64,000 bases of DNA from the NCBI RefSeq assembly GCF_024713945.1, contig NC_134679.1, positions 2,237,001 through 2,301,000 on the forward strand, read 5' to 3'. Under the pieces are notes generated by a model, which ran no database searches, was not told where the DNA came from, and saw only the letters and a program-made list of their open reading frames with translations. Origin of the DNA: Dermatophagoides farinae. Lineage: Eukaryota; Arthropoda; Arachnida; Sarcoptiformes; Pyroglyphidae. Below are positions 39,076 to 57,689 of this stretch, one piece after another (the stretch's first letter is position 1; each line of letters opens with the position of its first letter). The position numbers were made by a program, and so were the translations under genes.

Positions 39076-40764
39076 ATGACGACAATGGGTTCCACAAATT
39101 CGCCGTCAAACTTTTCAATAAATCAATTTAGCTATGAAAAATCCGAGAATACGTCACAGGAAACAACTAATTCATATAATCAAATCATTTACAATCAACA
39201 TTCATTCGACTCATCTAACAATCAACGCATGGAAATGAACTCATTAGGTAATTATATCGATTGTTAATGATAAAGATCATGTTTAAAAATCATTTCATTT
39301 CCTATATTCAAAAAAAACGTTAATCATTCGAACTATAATATAGCTACATATTCTCAAAACAAAAAATAAAACTGAATGCTTTATTCATGCTGTATTGTAC
39401 TTTACCCCATAAGAAATCCGATCTATTTTCTTTCATTAAATATTTCATTTGATCAACAAACTCATTCAATAACATTGATTTTCTTTTACTTTCATTAGGA
39501 ATGAAAAATTTATCAATGAAATCGATGGAAATTCATAATTCAAATCCTACCAGAGTGAGTCCAAACATTGTTTCACCTGCCCTAGAAACAATGTGTAACG
39601 ATTTTGAAGATGTTGAAGATAATTCAACTACAGCGACAACAAATTCGCCTAGTACATCATATGGTCCTAATAATTCATCAAAAAATCCAAGTGAATCTAA
39701 TTCACCAAATTATTCTGGATTGAATTCATCTTTGGATACATTGAAAAAAGAAATCAATCAGGTTAAAGAATCGATTATATTTGCTGTTTCGAAAATGAAC
39801 ATGTGCGATGTACCATTGCGACGTCAAGTATTCGAATCAATGATCAATAAACAAGCCGAACAATTGAGTACAGCTAAACGAATGCCCGGTTATAAAGAAT
39901 TTTTAGAAATTGAAAAATGTAAAACATTATATCCAATCGAAAATGAGCGACTTGAAGAGTTGAAAAAAGCCTGTCTCTTGCTTCGAAATCCATATGAACA
40001 GATAGTAAATACAAATACACATCATTTAACAGATGCTGTTCAAGTGACCGAAGCTGCCATTCGTCGATTAATACAAATGTCCAATAAATTGAGCTCATTT
40101 AATCGTCTATCACAAAGTGATAAGATAGCTTTACTTAAAAGTTCTATAATTGAAATGTTTTGCATTCGTGCCACAACCAATTTTAATGTCGAGAATAATT
40201 TTTGGTATTTCATCGATGACCAAAATAAAGGCCTTTCATTGGTTTCTATGGAAGTGCTCACTGCTGCTCAGATCAATTTTCTATCACATAAAGAATTTGC
40301 CATAAAATATCAATCAGAATTCCGTAATGATAATGTTATTGCCGATTTGGTATGTTTTTTTTTTGTTTTGCACATTTATGTCAAAAAAATTCAACATCAT
40401 TTTTTCATTCTGTTAATAATTATAGCTAACAGCCATAATACTATTCCGGCCATCGAGAGCAACGATATCGGTGCCAGATATTGTCCAGTAAGTGCAATTA
40501 ATATTTGAAAAAAATCAAATTAATTATCGATTTTTTCTATCTGTTAAAAACAGTGAAGAATTTCTCAACTATTGTTATTTACTAAACCGTTATCTTCATG
40601 TTAAACATGATGGTGACTCATGTGCAGCTAAAACATCATTCATAACATTGATGCATCGACTTGAAGAACTATTCCATTTATCCGAAGATATTGTCCGTAT
40701 CTATATGGATCTTAATCCACAGAATGCTGGACAATTATTTGTGGAACTTTTCGATCTCTCATAA
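39076..40764 (+). CDS. Nuclear-receptor ligand-binding-domain protein, HR96/NR1-like, no zinc-finger domain seen
   Basis: Coding parts 39076-39247, 39499-40349, 40426-40487 and 40554-40764 give 431 residues, all junctions in frame. Residues 1 to about 135 are Ser/Asn/Thr-rich. The rest is helical and matches a receptor ligand-binding domain: FNRLSQSDKIALLKSS (about 258-273) is the family signature, closest to the VDR/HR96 form with LKSS and Ile-Glu after it. The C-terminus has an activation helix, FVELFDL. No pair of Cys4 zinc fingers lies in the gene or the 0.8 kb upstream. It could be a true DNA-binding-domain-less receptor, or its 5' exons could lie outside the expected place. The start Met follows an in-frame stop and an AG, so an upstream exon is possible. 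Confidence 0.82.
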
Positions 40765-41213
40765 ACATTTATTCTCTATTTTTTTTTTTTGTCAAACATA
40801 CAAACAACAAAACAATCATTTTAAATTATCCATCCAAATTCATTCGTTCATTTCATGAATATATCCATTCATTGTGCAATATCATCATTTCATTCCATAA
40901 ACATTATCATCATTATTCATATAATTGAACAAAATAAAAACACCAATCAATATCATTACATCAGAAAACAATCGTAAACAGAACAAAAAAAAATTTTAAA
41001 CAATACGATATACCTCATAAATATCCATAATGTCATATATATTTTAATAATTTTATAACAATACAAAACAGCAGCAACAACATAATCATCATCATCATCA
41101 TCATATTCATTTGATTCATTTGAATTTAAACCCGATGAATTGTATATAAAAAAAATATTGGTTTAAAAAAACGAACAATGATGATGATTATTACTTTTAA
41201 ATTCATTACCATT
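40765..41213. other. Convergent intergenic region
   Basis: 449 bp between the stop codons of the receptor-like gene and the exchanger. It contains AATAAA on the plus strand at 40933-40938 and an ATC tract near 41088-41103; nothing else is recognised. Confidence 0.6.
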
Positions 41214-42848
41214 TTATACAATCGAAATATAATGATCAAATATGAGTAAACATACAAGAAAAAAAATATATAAAATAGTAAATGAATAGCTAGATTTGAT
41301 TGATAATTTCCAATTACTTAAGTAGAATATAAATATGAATATTAGTAATAATAATGTTAATGATATAGCAACATATTCAAATAATCGATAATCAATATCA
41401 ATTGTATAGGCTTGTAATTTTTCCAATGTTGTACCTTCTTTCACGGTCAATATGAAAATCTTTAGAAACCATGGTAATCCAAGACAGATAAGAATGTTGA
41501 AAATATTTGAACCAATTGCATGACATATTACCATATCGACTAAATGTAATCGTTTAATGACAATGATTGAAGATATCATTTTGGTTATGTTACCAAGTGC
41601 TAACATGGTTAACACTGAACTTGAATGAGTAAAATGAATAGCTTTGCTTATGATTGATATCATCCACATAAGAAAATAGGTTATAGCAACAATCCAAATG
41701 TTTGAAAGTATATATGTTGCAATGAATGATCGTCGATTAACTCTTGGAATTGTTATTGAAAATATCCATTGAAATGGTATCAATATCGATTTTAGATATT
41801 TATCTTGTGGAAAAGTTCCACGATAAAGTGTTGATCCACCACCATTATTATTATTTTCTTGGCTACCACTTGTGGACGGTTGTTGTGGATTGGCAATCGT
41901 TAATTTTTTCATGGCAGGTTTCATATTGATTTTTGATTGTTGTAGATAATGGGTATATTTAAGCCAAGGTCGGTCCTGAGCATGGAAAAATTTTCGTCGA
42001 TTTTGTTGCTGTTGAATTATCTCGAAATTTGACCAAAGATAAAGACAAAGCATATAAACAGTGTAAATGAAAATAAATATCAATGACTCTATACAATCAA
42101 TTGAATCATCTTTGATGCTCAGAATGAATACAACAATTGTAATCGAATAAAAGACAATTTCACGGCGTACTGGCCATGCATTTATACGTATAAATGTAAA
42201 TGTTCTTGGTGTCAATACCATTAGGCCACATATTCCTGGAATAGCCAATAAATTGAATAGGCTTGATACGACAATTGCACCGGTAACGATTGATTTTCCA
42301 CCAATAAACACGGAAATTATTGAAGTGAACAATTCCGGTGATGATGTTCCTAATACCATTAATGTTGAACCAACAATATTTGGTGATAATCCATAAACAT
42401 GGCTAAACATTTGTAATGATGGTACAAAATATGAATCAATGACCAATGTTAAAACAAAACATAGATAACAGAATATTAAAATGTGAACAATATAGCCACC
42501 ATTTCGACGTAATTGAGCATTCATAAAATCAGGTGGCAAAAAACTTAAAACATTGATCAGATCAGGATTTATATCACGATCATCTTCTATGGTGTAATTT
42601 TCTCCAATACGATTCGGTAAAACAGTAATATTACTTTGATTTTTAATGATTTGATCGACAAGCTCATCGACAGATATAATTGTTGTTGTTGTTTTAGCCG
42701 TTGTGGCTATTATTTTTGTTGAAGTTGTTGTTGTTGTTGTTGTTGTTGTATTATTGTTTTTGGAACAATTAGTCAAAACAACCATCAGAGAACATAGGAA
42801 AAAAACCAAATTGAACACGTACTTCATTTTTTTTATGATGATGTTCAT
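41214..42848 (-). CDS. SLC24/NCKX-like cation exchanger with altered second alpha repeat
   Basis: Related to K+-dependent Na+/Ca2+ exchangers. One uninterrupted 544-codon frame; a second Met seven codons in (MKYVF) fits the signal sequence equally well. An N-terminal hydrophobic signal is followed by a Thr-rich segment, the first membrane half, a cytosolic loop (about 280-350) and the second half. Alpha-1 is well kept: GSTLMVLGTSSPELFTS with Glu172, and SSLFNLL. Alpha-2 is recognisable by GSNIF and CLGLPWF, but the usual Pro-Asp of the SVPD motif is Thr-Lys (Lys423) and the Asp after SNIF is Asn451. In NCKX2 the matching residues are Asp548 and Asp575, which bind cations. So it may transport with other ions, without K+, or not at all. 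Confidence 0.85.
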   Translation of the reverse strand: MNIIIKKMKYVFNLVFFLCSLMVVLTNCSKNNNTTTTTTTTTSTKIIATTAKTTTTIISVDELVDQIIKNQSNITVLPNRIGENYTIEDDRDINPDLINVLSFLPPDFMNAQLRRNGGYIVHILIFCYLCFVLTLVIDSYFVPSLQMFSHVYGLSPNIVGSTLMVLGTSSPELFTSIISVFIGGKSIVTGAIVVSSLFNLLAIPGICGLMVLTPRTFTFIRINAWPVRREIVFYSITIVVFILSIKDDSIDCIESLIFIFIYTVYMLCLYLWSNFEIIQQQQNRRKFFHAQDRPWLKYTHYLQQSKINMKPAMKKLTIANPQQPSTSGSQENNNNGGGSTLYRGTFPQDKYLKSILIPFQWIFSITIPRVNRRSFIATYILSNIWIVAITYFLMWMISIISKAIHFTHSSSVLTMLALGNITKMISSIIVIKRLHLVDMVICHAIGSNIFNILICLGLPWFLKIFILTVKEGTTLEKLQAYTIDIDYRLFEYVAISLTLLLLIFIFIFYLSNWKLSIKSSYSFTILYIFFLVCLLIFDHYISIV

Positions 42849-44298
42849 TCAGTCAATAATATAATTGAATTAAAACAAATACAATGAAAGTCTTTGATCA
42901 ATCGAATACGAATGAAATTTCGTTTCAAAAATGGCAAAACAACATTATCGTTAAACAACATCATCAATACCCAACAACTAACAGAAAAAAAAGATGATTT
43001 AAAAAACGGCTACGTGAACAAGATATAAATACCTCACTATCGATAGACTTTAAATGTTCAAATCCATTCATGTTCATGTTTTCACCAAAATGATAAATAA
43101 TCAATATATGGGCAAACATTTTTTAATTTTATATATAAACATAAGATAGAAAAAAAACTGATCTCAGAACAAACATATCGTTCAAGTGCAGCCTTATGAT
43201 ACAATCATCATAATGATAAAATATAATCAATATGTCATATGATCAACACATTTAACATAATCATCATAGACTTACAAACGGATATTTACACTGGTTAAAA
43301 AACGGCTGATTCGTCTTAATTTTTTCTGTTTGTTTGTTTGTTTGTTTGATCGACAAATCTATCAAATTTGATTTGATTCGGAAATGATGGTAACGGAAAC
43401 GCGAACCCACTGTAATCAAATTCAAAATGCAACAATGAATGAATGTATGAATGGAAAATTAGTCTTTTTTTATGATGCCATTAAATTTAATGTGAATGAA
43501 TAAAATTGAAAATGTTTTTCTTTTCTGTTGTTTTCAATGATGATAGTGGATAATAATAGTGTGGATGATGATGGCAATATAATATATAATATAATAATAT
43601 ATAGTACAAAAAAAACAAATGAAATTAAAATGACAAAAAAAAACAAGAATATAACAAACAATGAATTTGTATGTATATGTATGTTTGGATGTTTACGTAT
43701 GTGATGATTGAGAATTATGGAACCGAAGAAAAAAAAAGAAAAATAAACATAAATTTAAATTGCAAATCCTATGATCAAAAAAAAAAAAAAAAATTGAAAC
43801 TCAATAAAAAACAAATTCAGAAAATTTGTCTTTCTGTTGACAAATGTATATATATTTTCATTTCTGGAACAAAAGAAAATTCTGAATTTGAATTTTGTAT
43901 AAAGAATTTTTGCGTGTTTTTATTTTGGCTGAATTTTTTGAATTTCTTTTATTGTTGTTGTTGTTGTTGTTATTGTGGGAGATTCATAATGAACATTTGC
44001 ACAAATAATTTCAATGGTTAGGTGTGTTTGTGGATTGGTTTCGGAGTTTTTTCTTAGTTTTCACAGAAATTTTTTTTGTTCAACAACAATTTTTCTCTAA
44101 TTTCACTAATTTTAATATATTGTTGTTGAATCATTATTTTGTGATTGATAAATCGATAATTTTTTGATTGTATGATATTGACACAGTATTTGTGGGATAA
44201 TTTTTTTTGAAGGAAAAAAAAATGATTCAAATTTTTGTTTTTTTGGCCAAAAATTTTTCTTCATCCATAGAAGAATGGATAAAGGTTTTTTATGCATT
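42849..44298. other. Intergenic region between exchanger and TTBK
   Basis: 1.45 kb with no supportable exon. It contains the upstream region of the exchanger and the likely TTBK 3' untranslated part near 44.0-44.3 kb. A 116-codon plus-strand frame at 43671-44021 is Lys-, Phe- and Cys-run material and is not called. Confidence 0.6.
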
Positions 44299-44299
44299 T

Positions 44300-50324
<6,025 letters not shown>

Positions 50325-52427
50325 TTAAAATAGGAATTTGATAAATCCGTCAATTCCTAATGGAATGATTGTCAGAATTTACCATTCTCTAATTTCAAAT
50401 AGAATTCATTTGAATGATGATCAATAACGATGAATGAATGAGTATCAAATACAAAAAAAAATATATATATTGAATTCAATGTTTCAAATAATAAGATTCG
50501 AAATAAGATTGAATTTAAATAAATAAATAATCATCAAAATTTGAAAAAAATTGAGATCATTCAAACAAAAACTTTAAACACAAACACAAACACAAGCACA
50601 CACACGATGAAAACAGAATAAACACACACACACACAAACACAAACAAATAAAGACAGTTGGCAGCCAACAACAAACAAAAAAAACAACGATTCTTCAAAA
50701 TTCAAACGATTCTTTTTGATATTCGTCAATTTGTCGAAATCGACAACATGTGCTGTTTAGTTTTTGATGATGTTAACTATATGGCTGAATTGGTCGCCGA
50801 TTCATTTCGTGCATCATTCTATCTCACAAAATCAAAACAATAATGTGTGCAAAAATACTTGATGCAAAAAAAATCTGATTTCAATTTTCGTAATCCAGAA
50901 TATTCTTGTGAAAAATGAAAACGATTTCAAAACAACGACAACAACAACAACAACAACAATAACAACAGAGAGATTCTATGAATGAAAAACAAGGCAGCAG
51001 GCAATCATTAGATGATTTTGTTTTTTTTTCACTGAATTTAGGCAAACATTAGTCTTTTGTTAGCCTGAAAAAAATATAACTGATTTTTTATCACAACACC
51101 CGCACACAAACACACACACATTTATATTTATTTTATAATGCGATAATGTTGTGGCCACGTATTTATTTACCAATTATCTTTTGTCGGTTTTTTTTCGTTT
51201 CAACACGATATCATGAAGTAGTAGCAGAAGCAAATAATCTTGAATTTATATTGAAATAACCGTAAGTTATATAAAACAAACTGATAAACATTGGCAAATG
51301 TTTGAATGAAAATTTTTCATTCAATCGTAGGCGTGTGTCTATGTTTGTTCCAGTTGATCATTCTAAAATTCAATCGATGTGTTTGGCAATTAATTTGTGG
51401 AAATGAATTTGAATTTAAAAATTCATTATTGAATTTTGGAATCGTGGAATTTTTTTTTTTTCTGAATGAAAAAGTTTGATTTGCTCCAAACAGCCCTAGA
51501 GAATAAGAATAATGAAAAAAAAAATTCTGTAATAAATGCATTTCATCATATTAAGATTGTATGTATGAAAGTTTCACGTACAATTCATTCATTCGGGACA
51601 ATGTATGAAAAAGGCTTGATTTCGATTTGATTGAACAATAAGAATGATGAGTTGAATATTATATATATGAATTATTCGACTAGAATTGTTATGGGAGTTT
51701 GTAAATCCGAAATTCTGTACAGATTTATCAATATGAATGTGAATCGATCATTATTTTTTTTGTTGATAGCCAAATATGATTGGCCACTTGCTTCATTCTA
51801 ATTCATCAGTTGCATTCATCATGATGAGTGATTGTTGTCATTTGTAGTATTGTTGGACTCTCGAACGACGACGATATGTATAGTAATAATAATGTAAACG
51901 GTGGTTATATATTACATCGGATCAATTTTTTCATTATTTGGCTAACTGGTTGACTGGACCATAATGATGATGATTGAGTAAAATTTTTATAAAGACTAGC
52001 GTCAACGATGAATATAATAAATATATAGAATATTGTGTTATCACAAAATTTCTGCATTAAAGAAATGTTTTGAGAAACGAAATTTCTGGAACAGGCGCAT
52101 TAATTACGTTTGAATGAATAAGAATCAACGACAACAGTAAGACAAATGCATGTATAGTGAAAAAGAATTTAAAAAAGAAGAAAATTTTTTTTTTTTTTTG
52201 TTCACCAATGATCAGAAGGAATCGATGATTATAATGGTGGTGGTGGTGATGATGATGATGATGATTATGATCACAAATATAAAACAAATACGCACACTTA
52301 CACCACTACCCCTATACCGGAATCTTTGAAATAATTTTGACGTAATCATGCGGATGGATCGAATAAATGAATTTAGGCCTAAACCTAACGGCGTAATTCA
52401 CATTCTGATATCAAACCAGAAACCGAC

Positions 52428-52454
52428 CACACACACACACACACACACACACAC
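52428..52454. repeat. (CA)13 microsatellite
   Basis: Uninterrupted CA dinucleotides. Confidence 0.9.
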
Positions 52455-53447
52455 TTTAAACAATTTATTCATCGATGGCCCAGAAAAACAACAGCTATGA
52501 ACAAAAATGATTCTTCTTTTTTTCTCAATGTGATTCTGGTGAATATGGTTGAAAAGTTGATTTCGTTATATTCGTATTATATTCAACATTTTGTGATCAT
52601 CATACGATTCGACCGAGAATATTCTTCACCAGAGAAAGTGAATATATGAAACATTATAAGTAGTAGCAAGGAAAAAAAGTGGAAGAAAAAAAAACTTGGC
52701 TAATGATGAAATGATGGCACCATTTTCCATTGTTGAGCAAATACACAAACACACACAAGTTTCATGGCGCCGTAATCATCTTTATCTATCTATCTATATA
52801 TATATAAAACATAATTGTATACAATAAACACAGAAATAAATGAAGAGTATATAGGAACGAAAAAAAAAATAAATAAATAAAATCTCGAACTCACAAACAA
52901 AATAAACGAACGAACGGTAACCAAAATAACCGTTCGACCAACTTTTTTTTTACTATCACGGAACATCACAAACAAATATTATTCAGATGATGATTATAGC
53001 GCATGACAATCTTAGAATCTATAGATCCTGATGATGATGTTTAATCGGTAATACATGAAGACTAGAACGGGATATATATAATTTTTTCCGGAATGTAACG
53101 GCAATGATTTAAGTAAAATAACCGAGTTTTAGAGAGAAAAAACAGACACATACATATATATGCACACAAAACGGGATAAAAAAAAGAAAAGAAAAAACTT
53201 GAATACAAACATTAGACATCAAACAGGAACAGACAGATAGATCAATCGACTAACCGACCAACAACGATACAGTTCGGTTAAAAAATATTTACAAACGAAA
53301 AGAGCAAGAAAAATCCACATTGTGTGTAGGCCACCAATTTGGATACCACCGCCACCATCACAACCATTGACAAACGTTACAAACATGACGACTCAGAATT
53401 TATAACCAGAAAAACCAGAAACCAGAATATGATGACAATGTTTAAAA

Positions 53448-53451
<4 letters not shown>

Positions 53452-53478
<27 letters not shown>

Positions 53479-53577
53479 GTGTGTGTATGTGTGTTTTTGT
53501 ATCTATGGTGATTATTGTTTGTTGTTGGTTATTTGAGCTGATGGCTCTCACATCATACACACACACACACACACACA
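53452..53577. repeat. Opposed (TG)n and (CA)n tracts
   Basis: An interrupted TG tract at 53452-53494 faces a CA tract at 53557-53577, about 60 nt apart; the arms are reverse complements. Confidence 0.85.
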
Positions 53578-53876
53578 TTGGGTATGGTCCATATTTACAA
53601 TATTCTGGATTTCGAAATATGAATCCAGTTCTCAACAACAACTATCTAAGCATCTTCATTTTTTTACGATGCTTGCGATAAACACACCTTCCACACAAAA
53701 ACATACAAACACACAAAATTCCATTATTTTTCTTAAAAATATAGTCGATTTGGTATTAAGAAACGAGACTGAATAAAAACATAGAAACAAGATTAATCAA
53801 AAAAATAAGAAAAAGAAAAATAGAATAAGGAAAATGGTTTCACTTTTTTTCCCTGAAAAAGGTAAATGAGATTTTG

Positions 53877-53882
53877 TTTATT
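53877..53882 (-). promoter_or_regulatory. Candidate polyadenylation signal for NOL9
   Basis: Minus-strand AATAAA about 86 nt past the NOL9 stop codon. Confidence 0.4.
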
Positions 53883-53967
53883 AATGATGATTTTTTTCCA
53901 TTTTCTTTGTTTCAAGTAGATAGAACAATATTATTATCAAACAAACAAAAAAAAAAAATAATGATAG

Positions 53968-56053
53968 CTAGCTACGAATATATACAAATGGTATATGACA
54001 TGAATCTTGATATAAAAATTGTTCAACCAATAAACCGGATGGAATTGGAATTAAATTCGGTATAACTAAAAAATTAATCTTATTTTTTTCCGCATTGAAT
54101 ATGTTGCCAAAATGATGTATGGATGATATTGTTACAAAGATGGATGAATGAACTGGATCAACATTTCGTATTATACCACAACCAAAACATTTAGCACTTT
54201 TTGGCAATTGATGTAATAGTTTGATGTTTTTGTCCATCGACGACGACGACGACGACGTTTGTCTGTCTGAATTTTTTATTATCATATTTCCATTATTTTG
54301 ATTATTAATTGATGGCAATTCTTGCTGCATAATGGATGATATCTCAATACAGTTCATATTTTCATTCATTTCATTAGGATCTAGACTTCCTAGAAATACC
54401 CAGGAAACATTCAAAAGAATGTAAATAGATTTAGGCACCATAGCTGGATAGTTTGTGAAATGAATATAAAGATTCTCCATACGAATCTGAATTGGTTGTA
54501 TTGAATAAAATGGTTTGAATGAAATTTGTGGCCATAAATTTGAACATAGATATAAAAGTTGATTGATTTCACGTCGTAAATATGAAACACTGAATATAGT
54601 AGGTTTAAAATTTGAAATAAAAGGAAACAATGTGATCCATAATTGATGGCCAATGGAATTTTTCATATCTACTAATTGTATTAAATCTTGAAAATCACTG
54701 TCGACATTCAAGTTCAATTTAAATATTCGTTCTAATTCTTTTCGATTTTGGATGTTTATCATGGATGAATCTGAAACGGATAACGATGGAGAATCATTTT
54801 CGATTCGAATTATATGAGTTGGCCGTACTATAGAAATGATATTCGTCAATAATTCCAGGCCAAGTTCTTCAATCCAACCCATCGTATTGATGAATAATGG
54901 TCGTTTTTTCTTTACATTCATTTGCCGATATGATTGATAAAGTTGAGAGATCAAAGAAATATATTCAAAAGTATTGCCAGATGGTGTAATTGTTCCAAAT
55001 ATTTTTGATTTAATTCTTTCATCATCATTTAGTACATGATTTTCGTTGAATAAAAATTTATATCCCAAGGCGTTGGATATTTTTCCATTAATCTCAACTA
55101 AGCTAAGTATTCCACATGGAGCGAATTCCGGTTGTCCAGGATCACATTCCAGGTAAGCAACAGGCTGATTTCTATTATTTAAATATTGATTTATAAGATA
55201 ATGTAGCAAGGATGTTTTACCACAATTAGCTTGACCATACACTAGAATCACATCGTCGTTACTAATTTTAAGAGTATGAAAAATTTTTAGGATATGCAAT
55301 GTACATTGTTCAAAATCGATGTTGGATATTTTTGATAAAATATTCATATGATCTTTGTCGCTCATGGTCGACAATTTTTTTCGACAAATTTGTCTAGCTT
55401 TTTCATTGGATGATTTAGATAGATATTCAAGGACAAGTCTATATTTAGCCATTGACTTTGGGATCGATTCGAATTTCAAAAGAACATAATCGCCAATTAA
55501 AACTCCTGGAAGATGTTGTTCGAGAAAGTCAAATTCATCAAGATTGATTAAATTATTTTTTTGATTTTCGTTAAAATCTCGATAATCTGTAAAACGAATA
55601 AATATTCGATGCCTGAAACATGTGGAAATAGTTAGAGTTTCACCAGCTTTGGCCTGATATCCTTCACAAAAAATGGCCCATTTAGTAAATGGTACCAACG
55701 ATAAATGACCACAAAGATCGGATTGTAATTCATATGATGATTGCAAATCGGTTACCAATATATATCGAACATGAGGTGTAGCCGTAGGATAAACGATCAA
55801 GCCTTCAGTATTTACCGGTGAGTCAACTATGCTTTCTTCAACATTAAATTCTTGAGATGATTGGGGATTTTGATGATGTCGATGAAGTCTTAGCATTCGA
55901 CATTGTTTTCGTGATAGACGCTTTTTAGAAAATTGTCTGATTTTACGAGCTACAAATAAATTTATGATGATAAATTTATATCGAAACAATATGACTGAGA
56001 AAAAAATACTTACACGAAGTTTTTATCCGGATTTTTTCTTTATTTCGAGGCAT
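53968..56053 (-). CDS. NOL9: NOL9/Grc3 polynucleotide 5'-hydroxyl kinase
   Basis: Nucleolar RNA 5'-kinase of the Clp1/Grc3 family, needed for processing of the internal transcribed spacer of ribosomal RNA. Coding parts 56053-56014 and 55949-53968 give 673 residues. The first exon is only 40 nt and supplies a basic start, MPRNKEKIRIKTS, which fits nucleolar targeting; the 64-nt intron has a GTAAGT donor. The kinase core has the Walker A loop GQANCGKTS (252-260) and the family motif YLECDPGQPEF (279-289). Then follow FINTMGW and a C-terminal region ending in a short IPFVYIRS, similar to the usual family end. The frame is intact. It is divergent from CNIH4 with 413 bp between start codons. Confidence 0.92.
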
Positions 56054-56466
56054 TTTATTATCGATTAAAATTCTCTCGTGTGAATGCTGAAATAAAAATG
56101 GAACACATGGCCAATTCCAATGGAATAAGCAAATACTTGTCAATAGATGGCAGAAAATTCTCCGATTTTGGATTAATAAGTTTGCAGACAAGACTAGTTC
56201 AGTTTTTGTTGTTGACATTTTTTTTTTTTTTACAAAAGAATTGGCAATAAACGTCAAAATTGATCATCATTCGATTTTTCGTCAGAATTCATTTCTCATT
56301 TTCTTTTCCTTAATTTGATTATAAATAGTTGTTTTTCGACTTTCAGGTAAACGATTAAACATTCATCATCAAAGCGAGTACATCGCTACCAAACGTTTTG
56401 AAGCGTTATCAAGCATTATTTTTTTAAATCATCAATCTCCAAAATTTTCAATAAAGAAAAAAAATC
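56054..56466. promoter_or_regulatory. Shared upstream region between NOL9 and CNIH4
   Basis: 413 bp between divergent start codons. It must carry both leaders and probably both promoters. No specific element is recognised. Confidence 0.45.
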
Positions 56467-57218
56467 ATGGCCATTAACGTAACATTATTTGGTTTTGCTT
56501 TGCTTGATACTGGCGCTCTACTTTTTCTTTCAATCTACATAGTAAGCTTTTCGTATGAAATTGAAAAACATTCATAACGTTTGATTATATATAATGGCTA
56601 TTTTCATAATTAATAATAATGATGATGATGATCATTTAAAATTATTATCCGATTATAATCATTCTATATGTATTTTTCATTTGTTTTTTTTGAAAAATTT
56701 TTAGCTAATCACATTGAGCGATCTGGATTGTGATTATCTAAATCCAATACAATGTTGTGATAGATTGAACAAGGTAATTTTAATGTAAAATTGAATCAAA
56801 TCTGATTTTAATTTGTTGATCGATTGATTGATTGATTGACAGTGGATCATACCGGAACTAATAGCTCATGGAACAAATATCTGTCTAATTCTATTGACAA
56901 GTCGTTGGTTTCTATTAGCCATCAATTTAGCCATGTTATTCTATCTCATCTACAAGTAAGAATTTTGAGTTCTTTTTTTCTGATATATCATATCCAAATA
57001 TTAACAAATTTCTTAATTTCGATTTATCCAATCAATCATTTAGCTTTTATATATCTCTTCCACGAAGCAGTATGTGTTTCTATGATCCATCCGAGATACA
57101 TGTACGAGGTAATCTCAAGACTCACATTAAAATATCATTCATACGAATGGTATTCCATTTGATTCATTTCTTTGTCTACTTATATTTGTTCATCATTTCA
57201 TTACTAACTGAATCATGA
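56467..57218 (+). CDS. CNIH4: Cornichon family cargo receptor, CNIH4 type
   Basis: Small membrane protein that helps export cargo (in animals, GPCRs) from the endoplasmic reticulum in COPII vesicles. Four exons: 56467-56541, 56705-56773, 56843-56955 and 57044-57218, giving 143 residues with all junctions in frame; this is near the 139 of human CNIH4. Hydrophobic segments lie at the N-terminus, in exon 3 and at the C-terminus. Motifs typical of the CNIH4 branch: LITLSDLDCDYLNP, CCDRLNKWIIPELI and YDPSEIH followed by RGNLKTHIK. No single open frame covers the gene; only splicing reveals it. Confidence 0.92.
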
Positions 57219-57689
57219 ATTTTGCATTTCCATTTTCAACATCACTAAAATTAAACCAACGAATAATTGGAACAATTTACTTCGAATCAAATACTTGATT
57301 TGATCTTGTAAAAGATAATGTGCCAGATTGACTGTTTGAACATACACACACACATACACTCATTGATTCTCATATAATATGAATATATTGTATTTGCTTC
57401 CTCGATAACATTAATTAAATAATCTTAATTTTTTAAAATTTATAATTGAATTTGAATTCTTCATGATAAAAAAAAATAATGTATATCCAAACATGTACTC
57501 TATGGATGGTTAACCAAGAATACTTGAGTTCAATTGATGCGCGCACACGTGTTCCAAATGACTGCATGCAGCATTGGAAAAATAGATAGATTCTTGTTGA
57601 ATTGTTGTTGTTTATATTCTGGGTCAATAGGTTTAATCTTTCTTGGTGTGTGTGTGTGTGTATGTTTTGAATGTGCAAAATATTTTGAA
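57219..57689. other. Intergenic region between CNIH4 and UTP6
   Basis: 471 bp. It has an ATTAAA at 57250-57255 that may end CNIH4 transcripts, and a short GT tract just before the UTP6 start. The UTP6 frame stays open upstream, but those 52 codons are Cys/Leu-rich repeat translation and precede the conserved start. Confidence 0.6.

Noticed and set aside
43671-44021. 116-codon plus-strand frame between the exchanger and TTBK
   Set aside because: Lys, Phe and Cys runs, no motif; more likely TTBK downstream sequence.
50658-50843. 61-codon plus-strand frame with a non-repetitive look
   Set aside because: Short, no family resemblance, and it lies upstream of TTBK on the opposite strand without clear splice partners.
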